From the NCBI GenBank assembly GCA_040757085.1, contig JBFLXJ010000002.1:124001-188000 (forward strand): a DNA stretch of 64,000 nt. The letters are read 5' to 3'. The position numbers were made by a program, and so were the translations under genes. The stretch comes from Bacillota bacterium (GTDB lineage: Bacteria > Bacillota > Sulfobacillia > JACIYH01). Each line of letters starts with the position of its first letter. Position 1 is the first letter of the stretch. Shown one piece after another: positions 23,997 to 32,554 of this stretch. The notes beneath the pieces are model-generated. The model made no database searches. It saw only the letters and a program-made list of their open reading frames with translations, and was not told where the DNA came from.

Positions 23997-25291
23997 GCCG
24001 CGGCCTCCTCTCGGGTCAAAAAGTAAACGGTATCCGGCTGCAATCCCCGGGCCACCTCCACCACCTGCTCACGGGTCACCCGGTCAACCGCGGCGACCAA
24101 TTCGCCGGGAGTGAACTCGCGTCCCACGGTGAGAGCCTCCATCATTCCCCAGGCCAGCCCCCCGGGGTCGTCGCTCCAGGTGGCGACCTCAGCCCGCAGG
24201 GAACGGTGGGTGGCCTCCCACTCCTGATCGGAGATCTCCCCCCGCTGGAGGGCACGAAGCTGTTCAAGGCAAGTATCGCGGGTTTTCTGAAACGCCCCCG
24301 GATCTACACCCGCCACCATGAGGACGATCCCCTTCACGGGGTCGAGGATGGTGTTGGCGTAATAGGCCAGGCCGGCCCTTTCCCGGACGTTCACGAACAA
24401 CCGGGAGTGGGCGTAACGCCCGAGGAGCCCGTCCAGGAACAGGAGAGCGGCAAAGAGGTCGTGGGCCATGGTCACCGTAGTGCGCAGACCCACCACCAGA
24501 CGGGCCTGGCTCACCGCCTGGTGCTCGACCACCTCCCGTACCTGCGGCCGGGCGGGCTTCACCTCCACTGGCGCCAGGGGTCGCGGGGAGCGTTCGCGGC
24601 CATGTGGTTCGGGCAGCAACCTCCTCAGCAAATCCCGCAGATCGCCTGCCGCTGCGCCCCAGTCCCCGACCGCGACCACGTCCAGTTGCCCGCCCGCCAG
24701 CACATCCCGATAAGTATTGTACAGAGCGGCCGCTTCGATCCCGTCCAGGTCCTCCTCCCGCCCCAGCGGGTGCAGGGCATATCTTTCCCCGGCGCACATC
24801 TCCTCCACACAGCGCAGGTTGGCCCAGGACGCCTTGTTGTTGAAGCGCGCCCGCAGGGCCCGCCGCAGGACCTCCCGCTCTTCCGCCACGTAATCGGAGC
24901 GGAACACCCCTCCCTCTGTCACCGGCTCCCACAGAAGCTCCGCCAGCAAGGCCAGGACGCCCTCCAGGTACCCGGAACCGCCCACGAAGCGGGGATGGGG
25001 AAAATCCAGGCTCACCCACCACACCTGCTGCTCGCCCAGCCGGTACACCCGGGCCGAGAGCCGGCAACCGTAAAGTTCCTCACAGCGGCGGGCCAGGTCC
25101 CGGGCGGTGGGAAAGGACCGGGTACCCCGGCGCAGGACAGACGGCACCAGCGCCACGCTGGTCACCGTATCTTTCTCGAGGTTGACCCGCCATCCCAGAC
25201 TGAGGGAGAGGTCCTTGAACTTGGGTGCGGGGAAGTGGTGCAGCCGCACACCGGGCCCCATTTCTTCACTGGCGAACCGTCCGACTCCCAT
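23993..25291 (-). CDS. M16-family peptidase-like protein, non-catalytic partner (YmfF-like)
   Basis: 432 aa from the ATG at 25291 (GGTGGG close upstream); the frame is open further but the extra 64 codons cross an RNA-like element and show no similarity. The zinc motif position reads VLRRGTRSFP, so HxxEH is missing, while the C-terminal half keeps the binding part. Forms the heterodimer with the active M16 protein encoded next. Such pairs occur across Firmicutes. Confidence 0.88.
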   Translation of the reverse strand: MGVGRFASEEMGPGVRLHHFPAPKFKDLSLSLGWRVNLEKDTVTSVALVPSVLRRGTRSFPTARDLARRCEELYGCRLSARVYRLGEQQVWWVSLDFPHPRFVGGSGYLEGVLALLAELLWEPVTEGGVFRSDYVAEEREVLRRALRARFNNKASWANLRCVEEMCAGERYALHPLGREEDLDGIEAAALYNTYRDVLAGGQLDVVAVGDWGAAAGDLRDLLRRLLPEPHGRERSPRPLAPVEVKPARPQVREVVEHQAVSQARLVVGLRTTVTMAHDLFAALLFLDGLLGRYAHSRLFVNVRERAGLAYYANTILDPVKGIVLMVAGVDPGAFQKTRDTCLEQLRALQRGEISDQEWEATHRSLRAEVATWSDDPGGLAWGMMEALTVGREFTPGELVAAVDRVTREQVVEVARGLQPDTVYFLTREEAAA

Positions 25292-25338
25292 CTTCCCACC
25301 GTCCCTTCCTTCCACCCAATCGCCGAAACGCCGCCTGT

Positions 25339-25455
25339 GGCACGAGGCAAACATCTCTCCCGGCGGCTTATGCCGGGGGATCGCACCTCGTGCCGGGGAA
25401 AAACCGTCGCCGGGCGGGCCGTAAGGCCTGTTGCGGGCCTGGGTGCCGCCCGCGA
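25339..25455 (-). ncRNA. Structured element homologous to the omega-RNA-like end of the IS607 relic
   Basis: In the 285-nt gap upstream of the M16 pair. The plus-strand blocks CTCCCGGCG (25357-25365) and CCGGGGGATCGCACC (25373-25387), 7 nt apart, recur identically and with identical spacing at 62344-62352 and 62360-62374; GGTGCCG with a nearby GATAG recurs 55 versus 54 nt further on. Here an outer perfect 9-bp stem (GGCACGAGG 25339-25347 with CCTCGTGCC 25386-25394) encloses a CCCGGC/GCCGGG hairpin. Either a solitary transposon end or MITE, or a cis-acting leader of the M16 gene. The rest of the gap shows no gene. Confidence 0.55.
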
Positions 25456-25576
25456 TAGACAGAACCGGAACAGCCACAAGCACACTCTCTGCCCTGGTCT
25501 GGTGCCGATTGTGTGTATGTTTTGTCTACCGTTCCCCCAAGCTTCACATCCCCGGCCGGGTCCTACCCCGCCTGGG

Positions 25577-26374
25577 TCAGGCCGCGTGATCGGGGGGGCG
25601 GCGCACCACGTAGAAAACCCGATCGGTGCCGGGGCGCACCGGTGATAGGGTATACGCGTGATACAGGCCCAATACCTGCAGGCCGGTCGCGCACAGCCGT
25701 TCCTGCACCTCGGAGAGGGAGTGCGCCTTTTCCTCGTGCACTTCGCGAAATCTCTCCCACCCCTCCCCCTGGCGCAGAAAGCCATCCAGGGTCACCTGCC
25801 ATATCCGCTCGGGAAGGAGAAAGCGGTTGCGCCAGAACAGGACGTAACCATCCCCCTCCAGCAGGCTGACCGTGTTGTTCATGGCGGCCAGCTTCTCCGG
25901 ACTGTTCATGTCGAAGATGAACGCTCCCCCGGGGCGCAGCGCCCTGGCCACCCGACGGAATACCTCCTCCAGATCGTCCGGAGAGAGGACGTAGTTGAGG
26001 CTGTCGAAAAGGCTGATGATGAGGTCAAATCCCTCCGGGGCCACGGGCACCTCCCCACCCCGAGCCACCTGATCGAGATCCAGAGCAGTGGCGTCTTGCT
26101 CCAGGAACGGGATGTCCAGACCCAGGGCGGCGGCCTTCTTCCTGGCCACCTCTAACATGTGGGGGGAGCGGTCGACCCCTATCACCCGGTACCCCCGTCG
26201 GGCGAACGGGAGGGTGGAACCCCCCGTGCCGCAGCAGAGGTCGACCACTGTCCTGGCCTCCAGGCCGTGGGCACGCAGGAGTTCCTCCACATAGGAGGCC
26301 CACATTTCGTAATCCACACCCTGCATCACCCGGTCATAAATTAGGGCGAAGCGGGTGTAGGCAGGATACTGCAC
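25577..26374 (-). CDS. Class I SAM-dependent methyltransferase
   Basis: 265 aa, GTG start just after the FolT gene (AGGTGAG ribosome site inside its end). Rossmann motifs: VVDLCCGTGGSTLPFARRG (motif I), VIGVDRSPHMLEVA (motif II), FDLIISLFDSLNYVLSP (motif IV). Resembles the YqeM/Methyltransf_25 group found in many Firmicutes; substrate unknown. Confidence 0.88.
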   Translation of the reverse strand: MQYPAYTRFALIYDRVMQGVDYEMWASYVEELLRAHGLEARTVVDLCCGTGGSTLPFARRGYRVIGVDRSPHMLEVARKKAAALGLDIPFLEQDATALDLDQVARGGEVPVAPEGFDLIISLFDSLNYVLSPDDLEEVFRRVARALRPGGAFIFDMNSPEKLAAMNNTVSLLEGDGYVLFWRNRFLLPERIWQVTLDGFLRQGEGWERFREVHEEKAHSLSEVQERLCATGLQVLGLYHAYTLSPVRPGTDRVFYVVRRPPDHAA

Positions 26375-26377
26375 GGC

Positions 26378-26947
26378 TCACCTGCCCGCGGCAGCAGGCA
26401 GCGTCCCCCGGCGGGCCAGCGGTACAGTGACCAGGTGAATGATGACCGTGAATACCACTATCTCCAGCGGCTTGGACACCAGCCGGGGCGGAATGAGTAC
26501 CGAGTACGGAATCAGGAAACTGAGGTGCAGGAACCAGGGCGTCAGCACCATACCCACCAGAACCTGGGCTGCACCCACAGCCGCCGCTATGCGGGCCAAT
26601 CCCATTTCCCTTCCCGGGAAGATCTTCAACACCAGGCCGGGCACCAGGCCCAGGATACCGGAACCGAGCGTAATGAGGGGGACGTAAGGACCCATGGGGT
26701 TGATGCCGTAACCGAGCACGTCCGCCAGAGCTCCCACCAGGAAACCGAACAGGGGACCGCCCCATATTCCCGCCATAAGGATAGGGAGGGCCCCGAAGCC
26801 TATGCGGATGGCCTCCACGCCGCCCACGGCAATGCGTACGCTGGCCACTCTGGTCAGCACTATGCTGAGGGCGATCAGCACGGCCCCCCAGGTCAAGAGA
26901 CGCAGGGGTACGCGGGGTTCGATCGAGGAACGACGGCTCGCACGCAT
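26378..26947 (-). CDS. folT: Folate-type ECF transporter S component (FolT-like)
   Basis: 189 aa, six hydrophobic helices. The IRIGFGALPILMAGIWGGP segment, GALADVLGY and NPMGPYVPLITLGSGILGLVPGL are characteristic of FolT-type S components, which bind folate and dock on the shared EcfA/A'/T module. GAGGAGG precedes the ATG. Folate supply suits the THF-based histidine route about 4 kb downstream. No tetrahydrofolate riboswitch was recognised upstream. Confidence 0.85.
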   Translation of the reverse strand: MRASRRSSIEPRVPLRLLTWGAVLIALSIVLTRVASVRIAVGGVEAIRIGFGALPILMAGIWGGPLFGFLVGALADVLGYGINPMGPYVPLITLGSGILGLVPGLVLKIFPGREMGLARIAAAVGAAQVLVGMVLTPWFLHLSFLIPYSVLIPPRLVSKPLEIVVFTVIIHLVTVPLARRGTLPAAAGR

Positions 26948-26991
26948 CTGCAGTCCTCCTCAGCGGCTAATGCAGCCCGCCAGATTTCCCC

Positions 26992-27023
26992 TATATACTC
27001 GCCCAGGCTGGTCCTCCTGTCAA
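26992..27023 (-). promoter_or_regulatory. Possible folT promoter
   Basis: Minus strand TTGACA (27023-27018) and TATATA (26997-26992), but the spacer is 20 bp, longer than normal. An inverted repeat AGCGACA/TGTCGCT (about 27037-27063) lies just upstream and might be an operator. The remaining upstream region to 27189 shows no gene. Confidence 0.3.
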
Positions 27024-27189
27024 CCGGTCGGCTCCCAGCGACACCGCGGATCCCCCTGTCGCTCGGCTACACCAGGCTTTTCACCCTCTTGGCCACTGTG
27101 GCCCTGTTGTTATAGTCACGTGCCAACATCGGGAGGCCAGCTCGGGCTCAAGCGTTGCTTTCCGGCTCACGGCCGTAAGCCCGCCGGTG

Positions 27190-28449
27190 TCAGCCAAACG
27201 GCGGCCGAACCGTGACCTGGCCGAGCGGTGCGGTAGGCCCCCGCCCGGTGCCGGCCTGGGACGAAGGATGAGCAGGTACGGAAGAAGGCGGGAACGCGGG
27301 GACCCGCACACTGGCCGTGAAGCGGGCGGGGGAAACCAGACCTTCGGGCGCACCCGGTACCACCACGCTACCCCCTACCACGCGCGGCAACGGAGGCGGT
27401 CCGGGCCGGGGAGGAACCCCCGGCGCCGACACGGTACCCGAAGGCACCCGCACGGCGGCCCCGCCCGCGGGAAGCACTGCTGGTGGCGGGGCGGTGAGTT
27501 CCCCTCCATGCTCAGCCTCTGGCGAGGCCGGGGTTACCCCTTCCCGGGCGGAACTCTGGGAGGACAGACCAGCGAAAAACGGGGACACGGGGATCCCTGG
27601 TACATCCAGGCCATCCACCGGACCGGCGCGATCCGGGAGGCCGGCGCCCGTGGGGTGACCATCAAGGAATCGGCGGGCAGACACCAGCAAACGAAATCCC
27701 TCCCTTTCCCTCAGGGGATACTCCATGAGGAAATCGAGGACACCCAGGAGCAGGCCCTGGGCACATGCCTGCCGGAAACCGGGATCGGCCAGCCTGCTTT
27801 CTCCCACGGCATCGCCGTGGCTCCCCAGATAAGCGAGGACAGCCAGCCTGACCCGCTGCCCGAGCAGAGGCAGGGCGCCCGCCCGCCAGAGCACTGCCCC
27901 GTACCCTTCCTCTGCCCCGGGCAGCAGGCACCACCGCACGTGGCCCGGCAACTGGGTCTGCCGGCCCAGCCATCGGGCCAGGTGACCCGCCAGGTGACAC
28001 GCGTGGGGCCAGCCGGCGACGTGATACACCACCTCCACCTGACTCCTCTCAGCCGCCGGGCTGGTGTGGAGGGAAATGAACAGGCAGGCCCGGCCTGCCC
28101 GGGCCAGGCGCACCCGGTCCGGGAGGGGTACGGTGCGGTCCTGCTCGCGGGTGAGCGCCACCCGGGCCCCCACCCGGGAAAACTCCGATGCCGCCCGCAG
28201 GGCCACGTCCAGCACGAAATCCGCCTCGACGTAGCCGGTAGGGCCACGGCCCGTCCGGTCCACACCTCCGTGGGCAGGGTCAAGCACCACGGTCCATCCG
28301 TCCAGGTGGGAATCGACGTGCAAAGTACCGCCCGCCTCATCCCAGAAAAGCCGGTGCCCGAGAGCCTGACACACGGCCCGCCAGGCACCCAGAGAGTCGA
28401 CCGGCACCGGTATCGACACCCGGTTGCGTACCACCACCGTCACGGTCAC
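27190..28449 (-). CDS. N-acetylmuramoyl-L-alanine amidase (Amidase_3) with Pro-rich tail
   Basis: 419 aa. The catalytic domain (about 50-240) has the zinc ligands of the Amidase_3 family: VVLDPAHGGVD (His), VEADFVLDV (Glu) and LFISLHTSP (His). A long Pro/Gly/Ala-rich, probably unstructured tail follows (about 290-419). No signal peptide is seen, unusual for a cell-wall enzyme; it may be spore-associated or use another route. About 80 nt separate it from oppF downstream. Confidence 0.8.
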   Translation of the reverse strand: MTVTVVVRNRVSIPVPVDSLGAWRAVCQALGHRLFWDEAGGTLHVDSHLDGWTVVLDPAHGGVDRTGRGPTGYVEADFVLDVALRAASEFSRVGARVALTREQDRTVPLPDRVRLARAGRACLFISLHTSPAAERSQVEVVYHVAGWPHACHLAGHLARWLGRQTQLPGHVRWCLLPGAEEGYGAVLWRAGALPLLGQRVRLAVLAYLGSHGDAVGESRLADPGFRQACAQGLLLGVLDFLMEYPLREREGFRLLVSARRFLDGHPTGAGLPDRAGPVDGLDVPGIPVSPFFAGLSSQSSAREGVTPASPEAEHGGELTAPPPAVLPAGGAAVRVPSGTVSAPGVPPRPGPPPLPRVVGGSVVVPGAPEGLVSPARFTASVRVPAFPPSSVPAHPSSQAGTGRGPTAPLGQVTVRPPFG

Positions 28450-28528
28450 GCCGGGTTCCCCCCAATACTCCTCCCAACCAGCTTATGATTGAGAGCAGCA
28501 CAAAGCCCCGGCGGAGGTACCGCCCTTG

Positions 28529-29539
28529 TCAGGCGAGGTGGCAGGCCACCTCGTGCCCGGGTTCGACGGGGCGCAGGGCCGGGACCTCGGCCCGGCAAAT
28601 GTCGCGGGCGTGGGGGCAGCGGGTCCAGAAGCGACATCCCGGCGGCGGTGCAGAAGGATCCGGCACGTCCCCCTCCAGAGGAGCACCCAGGCTGCGTTTC
28701 TTGGGATCCGGCGCCGGAACCGCATTGATCAGGGCCCCGGTGTACGGATGGAGGGGCCGGCCCAGTACCTTCTCGACCGGTCCTGTCTCCACCATCACCC
28801 CCAGGTACATGACCCCCACGTTATCGCACATGTGTTCCACCACGCCGATATCGTGGGAGATGAGCAGATAAGACAGTCCCAGGCGGGCCTGCAGGTCCGA
28901 GAGCAGATTCAATACCTGGGCCTGCACCGATACATCCAGAGAACTGGTGGGCTCATCCAGTACCACCAGTGAGGGATCGAGGGCGAGGGCCCTCGCCACC
29001 CCCACCCGCTGACGCTGGCCTCCGCTCATCTCGTGCGGGTAGCGGCTCAGGAATTCCGCAGGAAGTCCCACCAGGGCGCACAGTTCCTCCACCCTGCGAC
29101 GCAATTCCCTGCACGACAGTCGCATGTGGGCCCGCAGGGGCTCGGCCACGATGTCCATAACGCGCAGGCGCGGGTCCAGGGACCAGTAAGGATCCTGGAA
29201 AACTATCTGCATGTGCCGGCGCATGCGCCGCAGGTCTTCACCCCGAAGGGAAGTGATATCGTGGCCGTCGAAGACCACGCTTCCGCCCGTGGGTTCCACC
29301 AGGCGCAGGATGGTGCGGGCCAGAGTACTCTTGCCGCAACCTGATTCCCCCACTATGCCGAGGGATTCCCCCCGCCTCCGCACCGTCAGGCTGACCCCGT
29401 CTACCGCTCGCACCCAACCCGTCACCCGGCGGAGTACCCCCGTCCTGATGGGGAAGTACTTCTTCAACCCTCGCACCTCAAGAAGGGGGGTTTCCTTGCC
29501 GCCGGCCACGCCCAGCCCCAACGGCAGCCCGGTGCTCAT
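28529..29539 (-). CDS. oppF: Oligopeptide-type ABC transporter ATP-binding protein OppF/DppF
   Basis: 336 aa from the ATG at 29539, which overlaps the oppD stop (ATGA arrangement); the longer open frame upstream is inside oppD. Walker [16 protein letters not shown], signature [16 protein letters not shown], Walker [13 protein letters not shown], and the C-terminal oligopeptide-permease segment with Cys residues ([14 protein letters not shown]) that in relatives binds an iron-sulphur cluster. Energises uptake with OppD. Last gene of the PucR-linked cluster. Confidence 0.93.
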   Translation of the reverse strand: MSTGLPLGLGVAGGKETPLLEVRGLKKYFPIRTGVLRRVTGWVRAVDGVSLTVRRRGESLGIVGESGCGKSTLARTILRLVEPTGGSVVFDGHDITSLRGEDLRRMRRHMQIVFQDPYWSLDPRLRVMDIVAEPLRAHMRLSCRELRRRVEELCALVGLPAEFLSRYPHEMSGGQRQRVGVARALALDPSLVVLDEPTSSLDVSVQAQVLNLLSDLQARLGLSYLLISHDIGVVEHMCDNVGVMYLGVMVETGPVEKVLGRPLHPYTGALINAVPAPDPKKRSLGAPLEGDVPDPSAPPPGCRFWTRCPHARDICRAEVPALRPVEPGHEVACHLA

Positions 29540-30558
29540 GCGGTCACCTCCCCTGCAAAGTGGCAGGCCACCGCCCGGCCGGCGTGTGCGTGCAGCCGCG
29601 GCCGCTCGTGCCGGCATACTTCCCGGGCCGCGGGGCAACGCGGGGCGAAACGGCATCCCCGGGGCAGGCGCAGGGCGCTGGGGACCTCCCCGTGGATCAC
29701 CTGCAGCCTGCCCTTGCTCCCCCGGCGAGGAATGGCCGCCAGCAGCAGGCGGGTATAGGGGTGGGCCGGGTGGTAGAAGATGTCCTCTACCGGTCCCCAC
29801 TCCACCACATCCCCCGCATACATCACGGCCACGTTCTGGGCAATCTGGGCCACCACCCCCAGGTTGTGGGTGATAAAGATGACTGCCGCCCCCACCTCGC
29901 GCCTGAGATCCACCAGCAGGCGCAGAATCTGGGCCTGGATGGTGACGTCCAGGGCGGTGGTGGGTTCGTCGGCTATGAGCAGGGAGGGGCGGCAGGAAAG
30001 GGCCATGGCGATCATCACCCGCTGGCGCATGCCCCCGCTCAGTTCGTGGGGATACATGGACAGGACAGCCTCCGGCCGGGGCAGGCGCACCAGGCGGAAC
30101 ACCTCGATAGCGCGCTGGCGCGCCTCCCGAGCCGTCACCCCCTGGTGCAGGCGAATGGCCCGCACCATGGCATCGCCCACGGGAAAAACCGGGTTGAACG
30201 AGGACATGGGATCCTGGAACACCATGGATATCTCCTTGCCCCTGACCCGGTCCATCTCCCGCTCGCTCTTGCTCAGCAGGTCCTCCCCCCGGAAAATGAT
30301 ACTGCCCGAGACCACGGCCTTGCCCGGCGGTAGCAGCCGCAGGATGGCGCGGGCGGTCACCGACTTGCCACACCCCGTCTCTCCCACCAGGGCCAGCGTC
30401 TCCCCCGTCTGCAAGGACAGGTACTGCAGGTCAACCGCCTGTACGGTGCCGCCGTAAACGCGGAAACCCACCTTCAGATCCCGGATGGACATGAGCTCGC
30501 TGGCCAGGGTCTCATCCGTTGCCGCAGGTGCACCAGGTGCCGTGAGGAACCGCTCCAA
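29536..30558 (-). CDS. oppD: Oligopeptide-type ABC transporter ATP-binding protein OppD/DppD
   Basis: About 340 aa. Walker [16 protein letters not shown], signature [16 protein letters not shown], Walker [17 protein letters not shown] and a C-terminal Cys cluster ([14 protein letters not shown]). A TTG at 30558 with GGGAGG 10 nt upstream is chosen because the in-frame ATG at 30492 has no ribosome site and would cut the usual N-terminus; the ATG remains possible. Begins 6 nt after oppC. Confidence 0.9.
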   Translation of the reverse strand: MERFLTAPGAPAATDETLASELMSIRDLKVGFRVYGGTVQAVDLQYLSLQTGETLALVGETGCGKSVTARAILRLLPPGKAVVSGSIIFRGEDLLSKSEREMDRVRGKEISMVFQDPMSSFNPVFPVGDAMVRAIRLHQGVTAREARQRAIEVFRLVRLPRPEAVLSMYPHELSGGMRQRVMIAMALSCRPSLLIADEPTTALDVTIQAQILRLLVDLRREVGAAVIFITHNLGVVAQIAQNVAVMYAGDVVEWGPVEDIFYHPAHPYTRLLLAAIPRRGSKGRLQVIHGEVPSALRLPRGCRFAPRCPAAREVCRHERPRLHAHAGRAVACHFAGEVTA

Positions 30559-30563
30559 GCAGG

Positions 30564-31478
30564 CTACGCCTCCCGTGTGCGGGGATCGGAAATCTCCCTG
30601 ATCCCGTCTCCCACCAGGTTGAATGCCAGCACGGCCACGAATATGGCCAGGCCGGGGAAAGTAACGTACCACCACTGGTTGAGGAAGAAGTTGCGCCCGA
30701 TGCTCACCAGCAGCCCCCACTCGGGCGTAGGGGGCTGCGCCCCCATCCCCAGGAACCCTAAAGACGCCGCGGTGAGGATCACCCCGCCGAAGTCCATGGA
30801 AGCCTGCACCACCACCGGAGCCATGGTGTTGGGCAGGATGTGCCGCCAGATAACCACCCAGGGCTTGACCCCCGCCGCGCGGGCGGCTTCCACGAACCCC
30901 CGCTCCCTGACCGACAGGGCCTGGGCCCGGATGAGGCGGCTGTACCAGGGCCACCACGCTATGCCGATAGAAATCATGACGTTGGTCAGGCTGGGACCCA
31001 GCATGGCGCATATGGCCACGGACAGTAACAAGGGCGGAAAGCTCATGAACACGTCGCACACCCGCATGAGCACCTCGTCCACCGTTCCCCCGAAGAACCC
31101 CGCCGCCAGCCCGACGGGCACCCCGATGAGCAGCGCCAGCCCGATGGCAATGACCCCCACAGTCAGGGATATGCGGGACCCAAACAGTACCCGGCTGAAC
31201 AGGTCACGCCCCAGTTCGTCCGTGCCAAACGGGTGCTCCCGGCTGGGCGGAAGCAGTGCCCTCTCCGGATGCACGTCGGCGCCGGCATCCCCTGGATAGG
31301 GCGCCAGCCAGGGGGCGGCCAGCGCCACGAGGATAAGCAGCAGCACCACCGCCGTACCGGCTACCGTCAGGCGGTTGCGCCGGAAAAGGTACCACGTATA
31401 GCCGACCCCCGCCCTCCTGCGCTCTTGACTATTGTGATCCGGGGTGGCGTCCAGAGTGCGCGTTGCCTCGTCGCTCAT
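30564..31478 (-). CDS. oppC: Oligopeptide-type ABC permease OppC/DppC
   Basis: 304 aa from the ATG at 31478, five nt after GGAGGG and one base into the oppB stop region. An N-terminal extension with one helix (FRRNRLTVAGTAVVLLLILVAL, in part), then a five-helix BPD_transp_1 domain with the EAA loop (RGFVEAARAAGVKPWVVIWRHILPN, in part). Forms the channel with OppB. Confidence 0.92.
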   Translation of the reverse strand: MSDEATRTLDATPDHNSQERRRAGVGYTWYLFRRNRLTVAGTAVVLLLILVALAAPWLAPYPGDAGADVHPERALLPPSREHPFGTDELGRDLFSRVLFGSRISLTVGVIAIGLALLIGVPVGLAAGFFGGTVDEVLMRVCDVFMSFPPLLLSVAICAMLGPSLTNVMISIGIAWWPWYSRLIRAQALSVRERGFVEAARAAGVKPWVVIWRHILPNTMAPVVVQASMDFGGVILTAASLGFLGMGAQPPTPEWGLLVSIGRNFFLNQWWYVTFPGLAIFVAVLAFNLVGDGIREISDPRTREA

Positions 31479-31479
31479 G

Positions 31480-32499
31480 TCATCCCTCCAGCCGGATGCG
31501 CGGATCGAGCCAGGCCAGGATGAGGTCCACCACCAGGTTGACAATCACGTAGGTACATGCCACCACGATGGTGACTCCCATGATGGCGGGGTAGTCCGCC
31601 GAGAGGATGGACTGGGAAGCGTACTGCCCCAACCCCGGCCAGTTGAAGACGCTTTCCACCAGGAACGTCTCCGCCAGGGAATACGCGAAGGTGAGCCCCA
31701 GCACGGTAATGGTGGGCCCCAGCGCGTTCTTGAGGGCGTACCGGTAATACACCACCGAGCGCGGGATGCCGTACGCCCGTGGCACCACGATGTACTCCTC
31801 GCTCATCACCTCGAGCAGAGACGAGCGGGTCATCCTGGTGATGAGCCCCAGGGGGTATGCGGCCATGGTGACGGCCGGCAGCACCATGTGGCTGAGGGCG
31901 TTGCTGAATACCGGCCAGTTACCGGTAAGGAGGGAGTCCAGCAAATACGACCCGGTGATGCGGTGAATGGGATAGGTGAGCCGCACCACGGTGTCCACCC
32001 GGCCCCCCAGGGGTAGAATCCCAAGGTAGCCGAAAAAGAGCAATTGCAGCAGCATGGCCAGCCAGAAGGTGGGCACCGAAACCGCCCCGATGGACAGCAG
32101 CCGGGCACCGTGATCGGGCAGCTTATCCTTGCGGGTGGCGGAAAGGATGCCCATCGGCACCCCCACCACCACGGCGATCAACATGCCGCTCAGTATGAGC
32201 TCCAGCGAGGCGGGCAGGAAGGCGCGAATATCCGCGATGACCGGACGGTGGGTGCGGATGGACCTGCCCCACTCCCCCCGCAACAGGTCCCCCATGTAGC
32301 GCAGGTATTGCACGTACAGCGGCTTGTCCAGGCCCAGCTCTACCCGGGCGCGGGCAATCTGCTCCGCGGTGGGGTGGCCTCCCACCCAGCGCGCCGCGGG
32401 GTCGGAGGGGATGACCCTGGCGATGAAGAAGGTCACCAGCGTCACCCCAAACAATACCACAACTCCCAGCAGCAGCCTGCGAACGACGTACGCTCTCAA
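31480..32499 (-). CDS. oppB: Oligopeptide-type ABC permease OppB/DppB
   Basis: 339 aa, TTG start. Typical DppB N-terminus (YVVRRLLLGVVVLFGVTLVTFFI), a periplasmic loop with PSDPAARWVGGHPT, six helices and an EAA loop (YGIPRSVVYYRYALKNALGP). First permease gene of the cluster, 55 nt downstream of the racemase gene. Confidence 0.92.
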   Translation of the reverse strand: MRAYVVRRLLLGVVVLFGVTLVTFFIARVIPSDPAARWVGGHPTAEQIARARVELGLDKPLYVQYLRYMGDLLRGEWGRSIRTHRPVIADIRAFLPASLELILSGMLIAVVVGVPMGILSATRKDKLPDHGARLLSIGAVSVPTFWLAMLLQLLFFGYLGILPLGGRVDTVVRLTYPIHRITGSYLLDSLLTGNWPVFSNALSHMVLPAVTMAAYPLGLITRMTRSSLLEVMSEEYIVVPRAYGIPRSVVYYRYALKNALGPTITVLGLTFAYSLAETFLVESVFNWPGLGQYASQSILSADYPAIMGVTIVVACTYVIVNLVVDLILAWLDPRIRLEG

Positions 32500-32554
32500 T
32501 CCCTGCTGTACCTCCCGACCGTGTCGCGATAAGCGCCACTTCCTCCCGACAGCG

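Noticed and set aside
27108-27125. TTGGCACG on the minus strand upstream of folT, like a sigma-54 -24 box
   Set aside because: No GC at the required -12 distance; the following bases are CTATAACA.
26948-27189. A tetrahydrofolate riboswitch before folT
   Set aside because: None of the conserved segments of either known folate riboswitch class was recognised; only a simple inverted repeat is present.
29540-30373. N-terminal extension of OppF to 614 codons
   Set aside because: It overlaps the whole of oppD in another frame; the ATG at 29539 gives a normal OppF with the usual overlap of the oppD stop.
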